DNA from: Cryomorphaceae bacterium
GTDB taxonomy: Bacteria > Bacteroidota > Bacteroidia > Flavobacteriales > Schleiferiaceae
Length of the DNA: 64,000 nucleotides
NCBI GenBank assembly: GCA_024639785.1
Contig: JAHEGI010000005.1
Location: forward strand, 1-64,000
Reading direction: 5' to 3'
In this document: positions 44,011-53,227 of the stretch, piece after piece
How positions within the stretch are numbered: position 1 is the first letter of the stretch
Layout of the letters: each line of letters begins with the position of its first letter
The notes under the pieces: model-generated
The model's database searches: none
Seen by the model: the letters and a program-made list of their open reading frames with translations, nothing else
What the model was told of the DNA's origin: nothing
Position numbers and translations under genes: made by a program

Positions 44011-45784
44011 ATTATCCTATATAAAGATGGTTCTCGCGGTCAGTATGACCTCTGCGAGCTTCCTCGCCATGGCCCAGCAACCTGCCGAGGCGTGGTTCAT
44101 GCCGCGCAGCGGTGCCGCGCAGCCTGCCTCCGTGCTTCACAAGACCTCCGACACCCTCTTGCCGCCATTTGTGGATGGATTTTCCCATCGCTTGAATGCG
44201 GGCTGGACTTCTTCCGGTGTGGTGTCAGCGAGCAATTGGTCGGTCGACCCCTTGTCGATTGGGGCTGCGGTTTTCGACGGCATTGCCGCAGATGGGCAGG
44301 CCTACCGCCCGGGTGTGTTGGGCAATGATTCCTTGACGGATGCCTTGGTGTCGCCTTTCTTCAATTTGACGGGGCAGACCAATGGAGTGCTCAGCTTTTA
44401 CCTACAGCAAGGCGGCCAGGGCGATCCCACCGAATCCACCGATTCTTTGATCGTTCACTTTTGGAACCCCGCGGCCAGCGCATGGGAACATGGGTGGGGC
44501 CTTCGCGGAGGCGCCAACACGGGCCGCTGGCATGCGCAGTCCATAGCACTTCCAGCCCATTTGAATGGGCTTTCGGGAGTTCGTTTTCGCATTGCCCGTT
44601 ATGGTTCACCGGCGGGTGCGTTTGATCACTTCTTAATAGACTACCTGGAGTTTGGCATGGGCCGGAACCTAGGGGACACCTTGCTTTTTGATCCGGCTTG
44701 GTCTCGCGTACCCTCCAGCCTCATCCAAGGATTTTCTGAACTGCCCTGGTGGCATTATTCCGCATTTTTACTGGAAAAGGATAGCCTTTCGACGGCGTAT
44801 CGACGGAATGGGCCTGCGCCTGTCGGCGGATGGCAGTTGAATTTGGGTAAATATGTGTGGAAAGATGGCCTAGGGTCCGTCTTAGCGAGTCGTTCATCGG
44901 TGCCCGTTGTCACGACGTTGAACCATGATGTAAGCACACCGTATCCATTTGCACTGACCAAACCCGGGGTGAGTATGACCGGTCCTTCAGACTTTCACTT
45001 CACTGGATGGTTTGATGGTGAAAATGTCGGGGAATTGCAAAATGACTCCCTGTATATCCGTCAGCATTTTGGCGATCGCTACGGTTTGGATGATGCTAGT
45101 GCTGAACGAAGCTACGGGGTAACCCAAGGGAGCCTACCGCAAATGGCTCAGTTGTTTACTTTCTTGCAAGCAGATAGTCTGCGCGGACTGGATCTCTCTT
45201 TCGTGCCCGCTGGGTTTGATTGGTCGGGGATGCGCTTCCAATTGGCCGTTTGGGAGGTGGATACGGCAGGATTGCCCGGCAATGTGTTGTATGTGACAGA
45301 TTCAAGTTATGTCCCAGAGTTAGCCTACGCGGGAAGCCCCTTCCGCCACTATGTGTTGGATACCTCCGCTATCTATGTGCCGAAAGAGGTCTATCTCGGA
45401 TTCATACAAACGACAGGTCCAGCCTTGACCGTCGGCTTGGATTTACAGCGAAACTCGGTAAAAGCCTATGGGGATTATGCGGGTTGGTATCCTTCGTTGC
45501 TCCCTGGCACTTTGATGATGCGGCCCTTTTTTAGAGGACTTCCAGCTGATTTATCTGAGTCCACTCTCTCGGTTCCAACACCCCTTTACCCCAACCCAGC
45601 AAGTCAGTATGTACGGGGCCCCGCAAGCGCTCATGCGGTGCGGGTATACAGTTCTTTGGGACAAGAAATTTCGCGTTTCGACGCACACGAAGGATGGGAA
45701 CTTCCCGTCGCTGATTGGCCCGCAGGCATGTATATATTTCAGTATGCAGAAGGCCATCGCTATTCATTGATCATCCAACCCTAA
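43997..45784 (+). CDS. secreted protein with T9SS type A sorting domain
   Basis: A 595-residue exported protein. The signal peptide MMNSKLSYIKMVLAVSMTSA ends near AMAQ. Residues about 60-220 resemble a jelly-roll MAM-like domain (ALVSPFFNLTGQTNGVLSFY and FDHFLIDYLEFG). The last 75 residues form a T9SS C-terminal sorting tail: LYPNPASQYVRG, VRVYSSLGQEI, WPAGMYIFQYAEGHRYSLII. This tail sends cargo across the outer membrane and is removed by PorU. No enzymatic motif is visible, so an adhesin or structural role is likely. A second ATG follows directly at 44000. rluD begins at its stop (TAATG). Confidence 0.85.
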   Translation: MMNSKLSYIKMVLAVSMTSASFLAMAQQPAEAWFMPRSGAAQPASVLHKTSDTLLPPFVDGFSHRLNAGWTSSGVVSASNWSVDPLSIGAAVFDGIAADGQAYRPGVLGNDSLTDALVSPFFNLTGQTNGVLSFYLQQGGQGDPTESTDSLIVHFWNPAASAWEHGWGLRGGANTGRWHAQSIALPAHLNGLSGVRFRIARYGSPAGAFDHFLIDYLEFGMGRNLGDTLLFDPAWSRVPSSLIQGFSELPWWHYSAFLLEKDSLSTAYRRNGPAPVGGWQLNLGKYVWKDGLGSVLASRSSVPVVTTLNHDVSTPYPFALTKPGVSMTGPSDFHFTGWFDGENVGELQNDSLYIRQHFGDRYGLDDASAERSYGVTQGSLPQMAQLFTFLQADSLRGLDLSFVPAGFDWSGMRFQLAVWEVDTAGLPGNVLYVTDSSYVPELAYAGSPFRHYVLDTSAIYVPKEVYLGFIQTTGPALTVGLDLQRNSVKAYGDYAGWYPSLLPGTLMMRPFFRGLPADLSESTLSVPTPLYPNPASQYVRGPASAHAVRVYSSLGQEISRFDAHEGWELPVADWPAGMYIFQYAEGHRYSLIIQP

Positions 45785-46824
45785 TGCGTGGAGATGTAGC
45801 CGAATCCTGGGAAGGAGACGAAGAAGAGCTCTATGAGCATTTTCGATTTGTATCAGAGCCGGGGCAGCAATTGCTTCGGGTAGATAAGTTTTTGTTCAAT
45901 TTCATGACGCATACCTCGCGCAACCGCATCCAGAAGGCTGCGGATGCCGGGGCTATTCGCGTCAATGCGCAACCGGTAAAAAGCAATTACCGCGTGAAGC
46001 CAGGCGACGTGGTGACCTTGGTTCTCGCTCAACCGCCTAAGCAAATAGAGCTATTCGCTCAAGATTTGGATCTGAATGTGGTTCACCGAGATTCAGATGT
46101 GGTCGTGGTGAATAAACCGGCAGGTATGGTGGTCCATCCGAGCTATGGTCACTATTCAGGGACCTTGATTAACGGATTGTTGCACTTGTTTGAGAATTTG
46201 CCGGATGGCGATAAGAGCGAACGCCCGGGGCTAGTTCACCGGATAGATAAAGACACTTCTGGGTTGTTGGTTATTGCCCGAAATGAATATGCCATGGCCT
46301 TTTTGGCGAAGCAATTTGCGGACCACAGCACGGAGCGCGAATACCACGCGCTGGCTTTGGGCAACCTGGCAGAAGACGAGGGAACCATTACGGGGCACAT
46401 CGGGCGCAGCTTGAAGGATCGCAAGGTGATGACCGTTTTCGAAGATGGTAAATACGGGAAGCACGCCGTCACGCATTACCGTGTATTGGAGCGCTTTGGG
46501 TTTGCCACCTTGGTTGCTTGCCGACTGGAGACGGGGCGTACGCATCAAATTCGCGCCCACTTCAAGCATATCGGCCACCCGTTATTTGGCGATGAAACGT
46601 ACGGAGGTCTCGAAATGCCTGATAAGCCGGGCTGGCCCAAATTCAAAGAGTTCATGGTGAATAATTTGAAAATCTGTCCACGTCAAGCCCTTCATGCCCG
46701 GATGCTCGGTTTTGAGCATCCCACTAAAAAAGGAGAGCGACTTCGATTTGAAGCCGCTCTGCCGGAGGATATGGAAACGGTTATTGAGCGTTTCCGAAAT
46801 TATGTGGCCGTGCACCTAGCCTAA
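45784..46824 (+). CDS. rluD: RluD-type 23S rRNA pseudouridine synthase
   Basis: A 346-residue RluA-family enzyme. The N-terminal S4 RNA-binding domain (about residues 35-95) begins RVDKFLFNFMTHTSRNRIQK. The catalytic aspartate lies in VHRIDKDTSGLLVIARNE. ALETGRTHQIRAHFKHIGHPLFGDETYG (split: CRLETGRTHQIRAHFKHIG, GHPLFGDETYGG) completes the fold. RluD-like function (U1911/1915/1917) is the likely assignment but paralogues cannot be excluded. The ATG overlaps the upstream stop by one base (TAATG), so it is translationally coupled to the T9SS cargo gene. Confidence 0.92.
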   Translation: MRGDVAESWEGDEEELYEHFRFVSEPGQQLLRVDKFLFNFMTHTSRNRIQKAADAGAIRVNAQPVKSNYRVKPGDVVTLVLAQPPKQIELFAQDLDLNVVHRDSDVVVVNKPAGMVVHPSYGHYSGTLINGLLHLFENLPDGDKSERPGLVHRIDKDTSGLLVIARNEYAMAFLAKQFADHSTEREYHALALGNLAEDEGTITGHIGRSLKDRKVMTVFEDGKYGKHAVTHYRVLERFGFATLVACRLETGRTHQIRAHFKHIGHPLFGDETYGGLEMPDKPGWPKFKEFMVNNLKICPRQALHARMLGFEHPTKKGERLRFEAALPEDMETVIERFRNYVAVHLA

Positions 46825-46836
46825 GTGCACTCGGGT

Positions 46837-48597
46837 TTAGACGTATAAATCTTCATAGCCCGAGGCATACATAGCAAGGATAGGCTTGCGACGTAGCTTC
46901 ATGGTCGGCGTCAAATGACCGGCGGGAATGGTCCATTGGTCGGAGGTAATCAAGATCTTTTTAACCGATTCCCATTTGCCGAATTGGGCATTTTTGGCCT
47001 CGACTTCACGTAGGATGCGCGCAACGACTAGGGGGTTTTTCACCATCTCTTCGGCAGTGGTCCAAGCAATGTCCTTGCGCTGGCACCAGCTCTTGAGGTA
47101 GTCAAATTGGGGCTGAAGGATAAGTACCGGGAATTTGCGGTTTTCACCGGCAACCATGCATTGCTCAACGAAGGCACTTTCCTTGTACACGTTTTCCATG
47201 TTTTGGGGAGCGATGTATTTACCCCCTGCTGTTTTGAAGATTTCCTTTTTGCGGTCTGTGATGCGGAGATACCCTCCTGAGAGAATTTCGCCGATATCTC
47301 CAGTGCGGAACCAACCGTCTTCGGTCATGACTTCCGCGGTCAAGTCGGGACGACCATAGTAGCCCATCATGATGTTTGGTCCTTTCGCCAAGATTTCGCC
47401 ATCGCTATCGAGCTTTAGCTCTACACCTTCAATGGGCGTTCCCACCGTTCCTAGCTTGTGGCCTTGGCCGGTAGGTAAATTGACCGAAAGCACGGGCGAC
47501 GTTTCCGTCAAACCGTAGCCTTCTTGGATGTTGATGCCGGCACCGGCAAAAATGCGCGCCAAACGTGGATTCAAAGCTGCGGCGCCTGACGCCACGGCTT
47601 CGGTCTTGCCGCCTAAGGCTTCTTGCCACTTGGAGAAGATGAGTTTGCGTGCCAGTTTGAGCTGAGCATAGTAGAGTGGGGATTTTCCGCTGTGCTCGTA
47701 CTTCTCAGCAAGGCCCACCGCCCAGAAGAATAGGGCACGCTTGATTCCAGTCAATTCTTTGCCTTTATCCATGATGCGGTCAAAGACCTTTTCGAGCAAA
47801 CGTGGGACCGCCGTAAATACTTCGGGATGAATTTCGCGAAGATTATCTCCGATGGTCTCCAAGCTCTCCGCATAATAGGTTCCGACGCCGGTGGTCATGT
47901 AGATATACACGAGAACACGCTCGTAGCTATGACACAGAGGAAGGAAACTGAGGGATTTTGCCCCAGGGCCCACGGGGAGTCGCTGGGCAGAGGCTAGGGC
48001 ATTGCTCGATACATTTCGGTGGCTTAGCATGACACCCTTGGGCGTACCGGTCGTGCCGCTTGTATAGATTAACGTCGCCAACTCTTCCGGCTTGACGGCA
48101 GCCATTCGGGCCGCTAATTCGGGCCGATTAGCCTCATCGGCCAAGGCAAAAACCTCGTCCCAATGCGCACAGCCATCGACCGGTACAAAGGAATAGATTT
48201 CCTGAAGGCTGGGCACTTCGCTCTGAATGGCTTTGACCTTTTCAAAAAGCTCTGCATCGCTCAAAAAGCAATATTTGACTTCGGCATCGTTGAAAATGAA
48301 CTTGTAATCTTCCGAAGAAATGGTGGGATATACCGGGACATCAATGGCCGCAGCGGAGAGGATCCCCTGGTCGCAAATGTTCCATTCTGTCCGATTATTG
48401 GTGGAAATAATGGCAATTTTCTCGCCTGGTTTAACCCCTAAGGCGATCAGTCCTAGGGCAAGTCTTTCTGACTTGGCGATGTAGTCGGCCGTCGAAAGGG
48501 ATTCCCATTGACCGTTGATTTTGGTGTTCAGGGCGTCCGGACGGGGATGCTGCTCTAGAGCGTAATAGGCAAAGTCAAATAAGCGCGTTGGCGTCAT
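46837..48597 (-). CDS. long-chain acyl-CoA synthetase (AMP-binding)
   Basis: A 586-residue acyl-CoA ligase of the FAA1/FadD15 type that activates fatty acids with ATP and CoA. The AMP-binding P-loop is LIYTSGTTGTPKGVMLSHRN; GYGLTETSPVLSVNLP and DGWFRTGDIGEI are the A5 and A7 motifs. ITDRKKEIFKTAGGKYI is the A8/A10 hinge and the catalytic lysine region. The start MTPTRLFDFAYY matches the family, whereas an in-frame extension to 48654 overlaps the upstream gene. It lies 11 bases after the amidohydrolase stop. Confidence 0.94.
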   Translation of the reverse strand: MTPTRLFDFAYYALEQHPRPDALNTKINGQWESLSTADYIAKSERLALGLIALGVKPGEKIAIISTNNRTEWNICDQGILSAAAIDVPVYPTISSEDYKFIFNDAEVKYCFLSDAELFEKVKAIQSEVPSLQEIYSFVPVDGCAHWDEVFALADEANRPELAARMAAVKPEELATLIYTSGTTGTPKGVMLSHRNVSSNALASAQRLPVGPGAKSLSFLPLCHSYERVLVYIYMTTGVGTYYAESLETIGDNLREIHPEVFTAVPRLLEKVFDRIMDKGKELTGIKRALFFWAVGLAEKYEHSGKSPLYYAQLKLARKLIFSKWQEALGGKTEAVASGAAALNPRLARIFAGAGINIQEGYGLTETSPVLSVNLPTGQGHKLGTVGTPIEGVELKLDSDGEILAKGPNIMMGYYGRPDLTAEVMTEDGWFRTGDIGEILSGGYLRITDRKKEIFKTAGGKYIAPQNMENVYKESAFVEQCMVAGENRKFPVLILQPQFDYLKSWCQRKDIAWTTAEEMVKNPLVVARILREVEAKNAQFGKWESVKKILITSDQWTIPAGHLTPTMKLRRKPILAMYASGYEDLYV

Positions 48598-48608
48598 GCG
48601 TAGTATGT

Positions 48609-50264
48609 TTATTTGTTCGAGTTCAATCCGTAAACGAGTGTTCCATGCACCCATGTCTGAAGTACTGGCATGGAGGGAATGTCATCTATTGGACAGGCCG
48701 TAAGGTCTTTCGTAAAGATGGTAAAATTTGCCCAAAATCCGATTTTAACCGCACCTAATTCTTCTTCTTGAAAGGCTGCATAGGCAGCGTCTCGCGTCAT
48801 GCCCTTTAAAGCCTGGGCTCGGGTTAGGGAATTTTCCATTTGAAATCCATCCGCAGGGTGGCCATCCAACGCCTTGCGGGCAGACGCAGCATACAGTGTG
48901 TAAAGCGGATTAACTTCTTCTACCGGAAAGTCGGTGCCGAGGGGGAGAATGCCACCTGCCGCCTGCCGCAGTTCGGCATAGGCGTAGGCATCCGACATGC
49001 GGTGGCTGCCAAGGCGCTCAACGGCCCAATCCATATCGGACGTGGCATGCGTCGGTTGAACCGAAGGAAGGAGAGCTTGCGGGCCTCCGAAGCGCATTCG
49101 GTCCGAAGCGCTCACAATCTGAGCATGCTCGATACGCCAGCGGCTGCCTTCCTGCGCAAACTCCTGGTAGAGGTCCAGCATAAAGTGGTTGGCCGAATCG
49201 CCAATGGCATGGGTGTTCATCTGCCATCCCATAGCCGCCACTTCCTTCGCAGCGTCTTGCATGTACGCATAACTCCGAATTTGCAGGCCGAAATGGTCGT
49301 GGCGGTCGTGGTAGGGCTGGCGCAGCAGAGCCCCACGGCTACCCAGGGCGCCGTCGGAGTAAAACTTGAAACTATGCACGTCGAGGCGTTCCGTTTTGAG
49401 GGGGCCGCGGGCTTTCCATTCGAGGAGGGCCTCGGGGCTTTCCGATACCATTACATAGAGTGGAATCGTCAGCTGCCCGTCTTGCTGGAGGCGGTGGATG
49501 AGGTCAATGTCTTCCGTGGGCAGGCCGGCGTCATGGACGGAAGTAAGCCCCAAGGAATAGCAGCGGGCTTGTGCGGCAAGGAGGGCTTCGATGCGCTCTT
49601 CCTCACTAGGCTGGGCGATTTGGAGGAGGCTTTCCGCGTTGTCAATCAGGACGCCGCTGGGCTGGCCTTGGGCGTCGAGGAGGACTTCGCCGCCCTCGAT
49701 GCGGCTGTCGCCGGTGATGCCGGAGCGCGCCAAAGCCACGCGGTTGGCGACCACGGCATGGCCGTCAATGCGGCTGAGCACGATGGGTTTGTCTGTGAGG
49801 CCTTCAAGTTCGTTGGCGGTGGGGTAGGCAGCGCCGGGCCAGTCGTTTTGGTCCCAGCCGCGGCCGCGAATAACCTCGGCATCAGGGTGTTCGGCGATGA
49901 AGATTTGGACGCGTTCAACGCATTCGGACCAGGACGTGGCGCCCCATAAATTGACCGAATTCATCGCCAAGCCCTGGCCTAAAAAGTGGGCATGCGCATC
50001 GATAAAGCCCGGGTAGAGATAGGCCCCCTGTAGATCCACTGTGTCGATTGCGCTGGGAATGTCATTTTGGCCTTCCTCAAAGGGGGTAATGCTCAAAATT
50101 TTACCATCGCGAACCGCCACGTGGCCATAGACGTAGTAGAGGCTATCGCCCTCAAATTGGGCAATGTGTGCATTCATCAGGGTAGTATCCGCCAAGAAGG
50201 AGGGACCGCAGCCCGCGATACTCACAATGAGCAGTGTAAAAAAGGCGTACAAATGTGCTTTCAT
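48609..50264 (-). CDS. exported YtcJ-like amidohydrolase (lipoprotein)
   Basis: A 551-residue protein of the amidohydrolase 3 (YtcJ) family. The N-terminal [19 protein letters not shown] is a lipoprotein signal with lipobox SIAGC. The metal-binding motif is [15 protein letters not shown]; further sites are [20 protein letters not shown] (split), [30 protein letters not shown] and [12 protein letters not shown]. The substrate is unknown. Enzymes of this family are usually cytoplasmic, so export is a notable trait, though common in Bacteroidota. A TACCTTTC element lies four bases before the ATG. Confidence 0.88.
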   Translation of the reverse strand: MKAHLYAFFTLLIVSIAGCGPSFLADTTLMNAHIAQFEGDSLYYVYGHVAVRDGKILSITPFEEGQNDIPSAIDTVDLQGAYLYPGFIDAHAHFLGQGLAMNSVNLWGATSWSECVERVQIFIAEHPDAEVIRGRGWDQNDWPGAAYPTANELEGLTDKPIVLSRIDGHAVVANRVALARSGITGDSRIEGGEVLLDAQGQPSGVLIDNAESLLQIAQPSEEERIEALLAAQARCYSLGLTSVHDAGLPTEDIDLIHRLQQDGQLTIPLYVMVSESPEALLEWKARGPLKTERLDVHSFKFYSDGALGSRGALLRQPYHDRHDHFGLQIRSYAYMQDAAKEVAAMGWQMNTHAIGDSANHFMLDLYQEFAQEGSRWRIEHAQIVSASDRMRFGGPQALLPSVQPTHATSDMDWAVERLGSHRMSDAYAYAELRQAAGGILPLGTDFPVEEVNPLYTLYAASARKALDGHPADGFQMENSLTRAQALKGMTRDAAYAAFQEEELGAVKIGFWANFTIFTKDLTACPIDDIPSMPVLQTWVHGTLVYGLNSNK

Positions 50265-50268
50265 GCCC

Positions 50269-50276
50269 GAAAGGTA
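50269..50276 (-). promoter_or_regulatory. -7-like element for the amidohydrolase gene (leaderless geometry)
   Basis: TACCTTTC on the minus strand, one mismatch from TAnnTTTG, followed by GGGC and the ATG at 50264. It stands back-to-back with the purL element at 50291-50298. Confidence 0.4.
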
Positions 50277-50290
50277 GGAAGGGAGGGTCG

Positions 50291-50298
50291 TACCTTTG
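50291..50298 (+). promoter_or_regulatory. TAnnTTTG -7 element for purL
   Basis: TACCTTTG, exact consensus, 16 bases before the purL ATG. A leader of about 13 bases is predicted. No known purine riboswitch structure fits in this space. Confidence 0.6.
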
Positions 50299-50314
50299 TG
50301 ACAAAGAATTGCAC

Positions 50315-52546
50315 ATGGACTCTGCTGCCCTTACTACGGTTGAAACCGCCAAAGAATTAGGCCTCCTTCCCGAGGAATTTGACAAGATTTGCGAGGTGTT
50401 GGGCCGAACGCCCAATTTTACTGAGTTGTCTGTTTACTCGGTGATGTGGTCCGAACACTGTTCGTATAAAAACTCTATTGTTTGGCTGAAGACGCTACCC
50501 AAAGAGGGCCCGCACATGCTGGCCAAGGCAGGCGAAGAAAACGCTGGTTTGGTCGATATCGGCGAGGGACTGGCCTGTGCGTTCAAAATTGAATCCCACA
50601 ACCACCCTTCCGCCGTGGAGCCTTATCAGGGAGCAGCCACCGGCGTGGGAGGGATTAACCGAGACATTTTCACCATGGGTGCGCGCCCCATTGCGCAATT
50701 GAATAGCCTCCGATTTGGCGACCCAACCACAGATCGAACCAAGTGGTTAGTGAAAGGGGTGGTCAAGGGCATTGGAAACTACGGCAACTCCTTCGGCATC
50801 CCCACGGTGGGCGGCGAGGTCTATTTTGATAAGTGCTACGAGCAAAACCCCTTGGTCAATGCCTTCTCCGCAGGCATCGTTGAGGTGGGTGGTCAAATTT
50901 CGGCAAAGGCCCAAGGGGTAGGCAACGCAGTCTACATTGTGGGCTCCTCTACGGGCCGAGACGGTATTCACGGGGCCGCTTTTGCATCTAAGGATCTCAG
51001 TGAAGACTCCGCGAATGACATTCCATCCGTTCAGGTGGGTGATCCCTTTCAAGAGAAATTGCTCTTGGAGGCCACGATGGAACTGGCCAAAATTGGTGCT
51101 GTGAAAGGCATGCAAGACATGGGCGCAGCCGGAATTACCTGTTCAACAAGCGAAATGTCGGCCGGCGGTGGCGTGGGCATGGACATCGACCTAGACAAAG
51201 TTCCTACACGTCAAGACGGCATGGAGCCCTGGGAGATTCTGTTGTCTGAATCGCAGGAGCGCATGCTCGTGGTCGTCGACAAAGGCCGTGAGGCAGAGGT
51301 GGAAGCCATTTTTGAGAAATGGGACATCCACTGTGAGCCGATCGGAATCGTCACAGAAGGGCCCTACGTGCGCTACTTCTGGCACGGAGAAAAGCTGGCC
51401 GAAATCCCAGCTGAGTCTCTTGTGCTTGGTGGCGGTGCACCCATCTACCATCGAGAAACCCGTGAACCTGCGTACTACGCCGAATACCAGAACTTTGACA
51501 TGGACCTCGTGCCATGCCCAGAGGACCTTCTTTCTGTGGCGAAAGAGCTGGTTCGCCTGCCAAACATTGCTTCCAAGCACTGGGTATACGACCAATACGA
51601 CTCCATGGTCGGAACCAAAAATCGTTCTACCAACGAAGCGAGCGATGCAGCCATTGTCAACGTGAAAGGCTCCAAGCGCGCCATTGCCATGACCGTAGAT
51701 TGCAATAGCCGCTACGTTCATGCCGACCCTGAAGTGGGCACCATGATTGCCGTGGCAGAAAACGCCCGAAACATCGTCTGTTCCGGCGGCGTTCCCTCGG
51801 CCATCACCAACTGCTTGAATTTTGGCAATCCCTACAATCCTGAAGTGTACTGGCAATTTGTCGGCGCCATCAAGGGTATGGGCAAAGCCTGTGAGAAGTT
51901 TGCGACCCCAGTGACGGGAGGTAACGTCAGCTTCTACAACCAAACGCAAATCGGCAACCGTATCGAGCCGGTCTTCCCCACGCCTACCATCGCGATGATT
52001 GGTTTGGTCGAGGACACAAAGCACGTGACGACCATTCCGTTCAAAGCCAAAGGCGACTTGATCTACATGCTGGGCACCTCACGCGATGATATTTCGTCCA
52101 GCCAGTACTTGGTCCATCACCATGGCATTGAGGCTTCTCCTGTACCCTTCTTCTCCTTGGAGGAAGAGTACGCCAACCAAGAGCAACTCAAGGAACTCAT
52201 TCGCAAGGGCGTCATTGCCTCTGCGCATGATGTAACGGAGGGCGGGTTGTTCATCGCACTCTTGGAATCCGCTATGCAGGGCGACTTGGGCTTTGACATC
52301 ACCACGGATGTAGAAATTCGTCCCGATGCCTACCTCTTTGGGGAGAGCCAAAGCCGAATTGTGGTTTCTGTCACGCCCGAAAACGAAGAGTCCTTCATTG
52401 ACCTCATGATGCTCAATGGCGTGGAATTTGACCTCTTAGGCCATGTCACCAAAGGCGCCATCCGCGTCGACGACGAGGATTGGGGCACGGTGAGCGACTA
52501 CGCGAAGCCCTACCAGAACGCATTGGGCGAGGTGCTTGAGGGCTAG
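50315..52546 (+). CDS. purL: phosphoribosylformylglycinamidine synthase subunit II
   Basis: Converts FGAR to FGAM with ATP and ammonia in purine synthesis. It has 743 residues, the small PurL type that works with PurS and PurQ, neither of which is in this window. [12 protein letters not shown] is the N-terminal signature. [20 protein letters not shown] (split) binds ATP and Mg. [17 protein letters not shown] and the C-terminal [17 protein letters not shown] are characteristic. The ATG at 50315 is chosen because the longer in-frame version crosses the promoter. Confidence 0.97.
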   Translation: MDSAALTTVETAKELGLLPEEFDKICEVLGRTPNFTELSVYSVMWSEHCSYKNSIVWLKTLPKEGPHMLAKAGEENAGLVDIGEGLACAFKIESHNHPSAVEPYQGAATGVGGINRDIFTMGARPIAQLNSLRFGDPTTDRTKWLVKGVVKGIGNYGNSFGIPTVGGEVYFDKCYEQNPLVNAFSAGIVEVGGQISAKAQGVGNAVYIVGSSTGRDGIHGAAFASKDLSEDSANDIPSVQVGDPFQEKLLLEATMELAKIGAVKGMQDMGAAGITCSTSEMSAGGGVGMDIDLDKVPTRQDGMEPWEILLSESQERMLVVVDKGREAEVEAIFEKWDIHCEPIGIVTEGPYVRYFWHGEKLAEIPAESLVLGGGAPIYHRETREPAYYAEYQNFDMDLVPCPEDLLSVAKELVRLPNIASKHWVYDQYDSMVGTKNRSTNEASDAAIVNVKGSKRAIAMTVDCNSRYVHADPEVGTMIAVAENARNIVCSGGVPSAITNCLNFGNPYNPEVYWQFVGAIKGMGKACEKFATPVTGGNVSFYNQTQIGNRIEPVFPTPTIAMIGLVEDTKHVTTIPFKAKGDLIYMLGTSRDDISSSQYLVHHHGIEASPVPFFSLEEEYANQEQLKELIRKGVIASAHDVTEGGLFIALLESAMQGDLGFDITTDVEIRPDAYLFGESQSRIVVSVTPENEESFIDLMMLNGVEFDLLGHVTKGAIRVDDEDWGTVSDYAKPYQNALGEVLEG

Positions 52547-52551
52547 GGCTA

Positions 52552-52583
52552 AAGGGTTAAAGGGTTTAAGGGGTAAAGGGGTC
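52552..52583 (+). repeat. AAGGG octamer tract, copy 1 (4 units)
   Basis: Four consecutive eight-base units of form AAGGGnnn (AAGGGTTA, AAGGGTTT, AAGGGGTA, AAGGGGTC) beginning 5 bases after the purL stop, followed by TTTTGTCC. A related tract with the same period and the same TTTTG tail lies at 53137-53176 on the far side of the small gene. Confidence 0.75.
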
Positions 52584-52662
52584 TTTTGTCCTTTGTCTTT
52601 CCTGAATGCTTGAGTCCGTATCTATCGAATGCCTACTTTTTTCGGTACCTTCCTAGGTAGAA

Positions 52663-53145
52663 ATGGCTTCCAGGTATGTACGAATCAATCTGCTTTGGGC
52701 AGTAGCTGTCGTGATTTTGTGCGTCTCCAAGTTGCAAGGCCAAGTAAATTATCAGCAGTTTAAGGACCTACATTCGACGTGCAGCCGTATGGATTCTGCG
52801 TCGGTAATGAAGGATTTTGTCGCGTTAGATACGTTACGGAATCTAGGAATCTCCGGACATGAAGATCTGTTTTTAGAAGATCTTGGCATGAATTATTACT
52901 ATCAATTTCTCTTGTTTAAACGGCAGGCGGATCTCGATAGCTGTATTTCCGTAAGTCGTTTGGGCTGGGAGTCCTATGAGAGCAGTCGCTCTTTATGGAT
53001 ACTGGCGTTTAACCTCATCCAATCAGGCCAATTTGAGGAGGGAATTACCTATTTGGAAACCTATGTGGCACGCATGACGGACCAAGGTATTCCTGTGGAT
53101 TATGAACAGGTTTACCGCTTGTACAAGAAGGCGTACAAGGGTTGA
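52663..53145 (+). CDS. small exported protein of unknown function (orphan)
   Basis: A 160-residue protein. The N-terminus RINLLWAVAVVILCVSKLQG is a signal peptide ending near GQVNYQ. The mature part is mostly helical, with LGMNYYYQFLLFKRQADLDS and SLWILAFNLIQSGQFEEGITYLETYV, which look like one or two TPR-like helical hairpins (inference). I do not recognise the family. The gene sits alone between purL and convergent pheT, is flanked by octamer repeat tracts, and its last codons (YKG, stop) lie inside the downstream tract. Its sequence is visibly more A+T-rich than its neighbours, so recent acquisition is possible. Confidence 0.65.
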   Translation: MASRYVRINLLWAVAVVILCVSKLQGQVNYQQFKDLHSTCSRMDSASVMKDFVALDTLRNLGISGHEDLFLEDLGMNYYYQFLLFKRQADLDSCISVSRLGWESYESSRSLWILAFNLIQSGQFEEGITYLETYVARMTDQGIPVDYEQVYRLYKKAYKG

Positions 53146-53176
53146 AGGGTAGAAGGGTAGAAGGGTTAAAGGGTCC
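53137..53176 (+). repeat. AAGGGT octamer tract, copy 2 (5 units)
   Basis: Five perfect-period octamers AAGGGTTG, AAGGGTAG, AAGGGTAG, AAGGGTTA and AAGGGTCC, followed by TTTTGCTCCC. The first unit contains the end of the orphan gene: its stop codon TGA (53143-53145) uses bases of the first and second units. It shares period and tail with copy 1 at 52552-52583. Confidence 0.8.
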
Positions 53177-53227
53177 TTTTGCTCCCTGTTTTGCCCGGAT
53201 TCCTGAATCGCTACCTTCCTTTCTGCA

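Noticed and set aside
48840-49949. A 369-codon open frame on the plus strand opposite the amidohydrolase gene, and similar long frames opposite purL (51191-52024) and pheT.
   Set aside because: They are antisense shadows in G+C-rich coding DNA. The minus or plus strand partner has clear family motifs, and the translations of the shadows show no recognisable domain, signal peptide or promoter.
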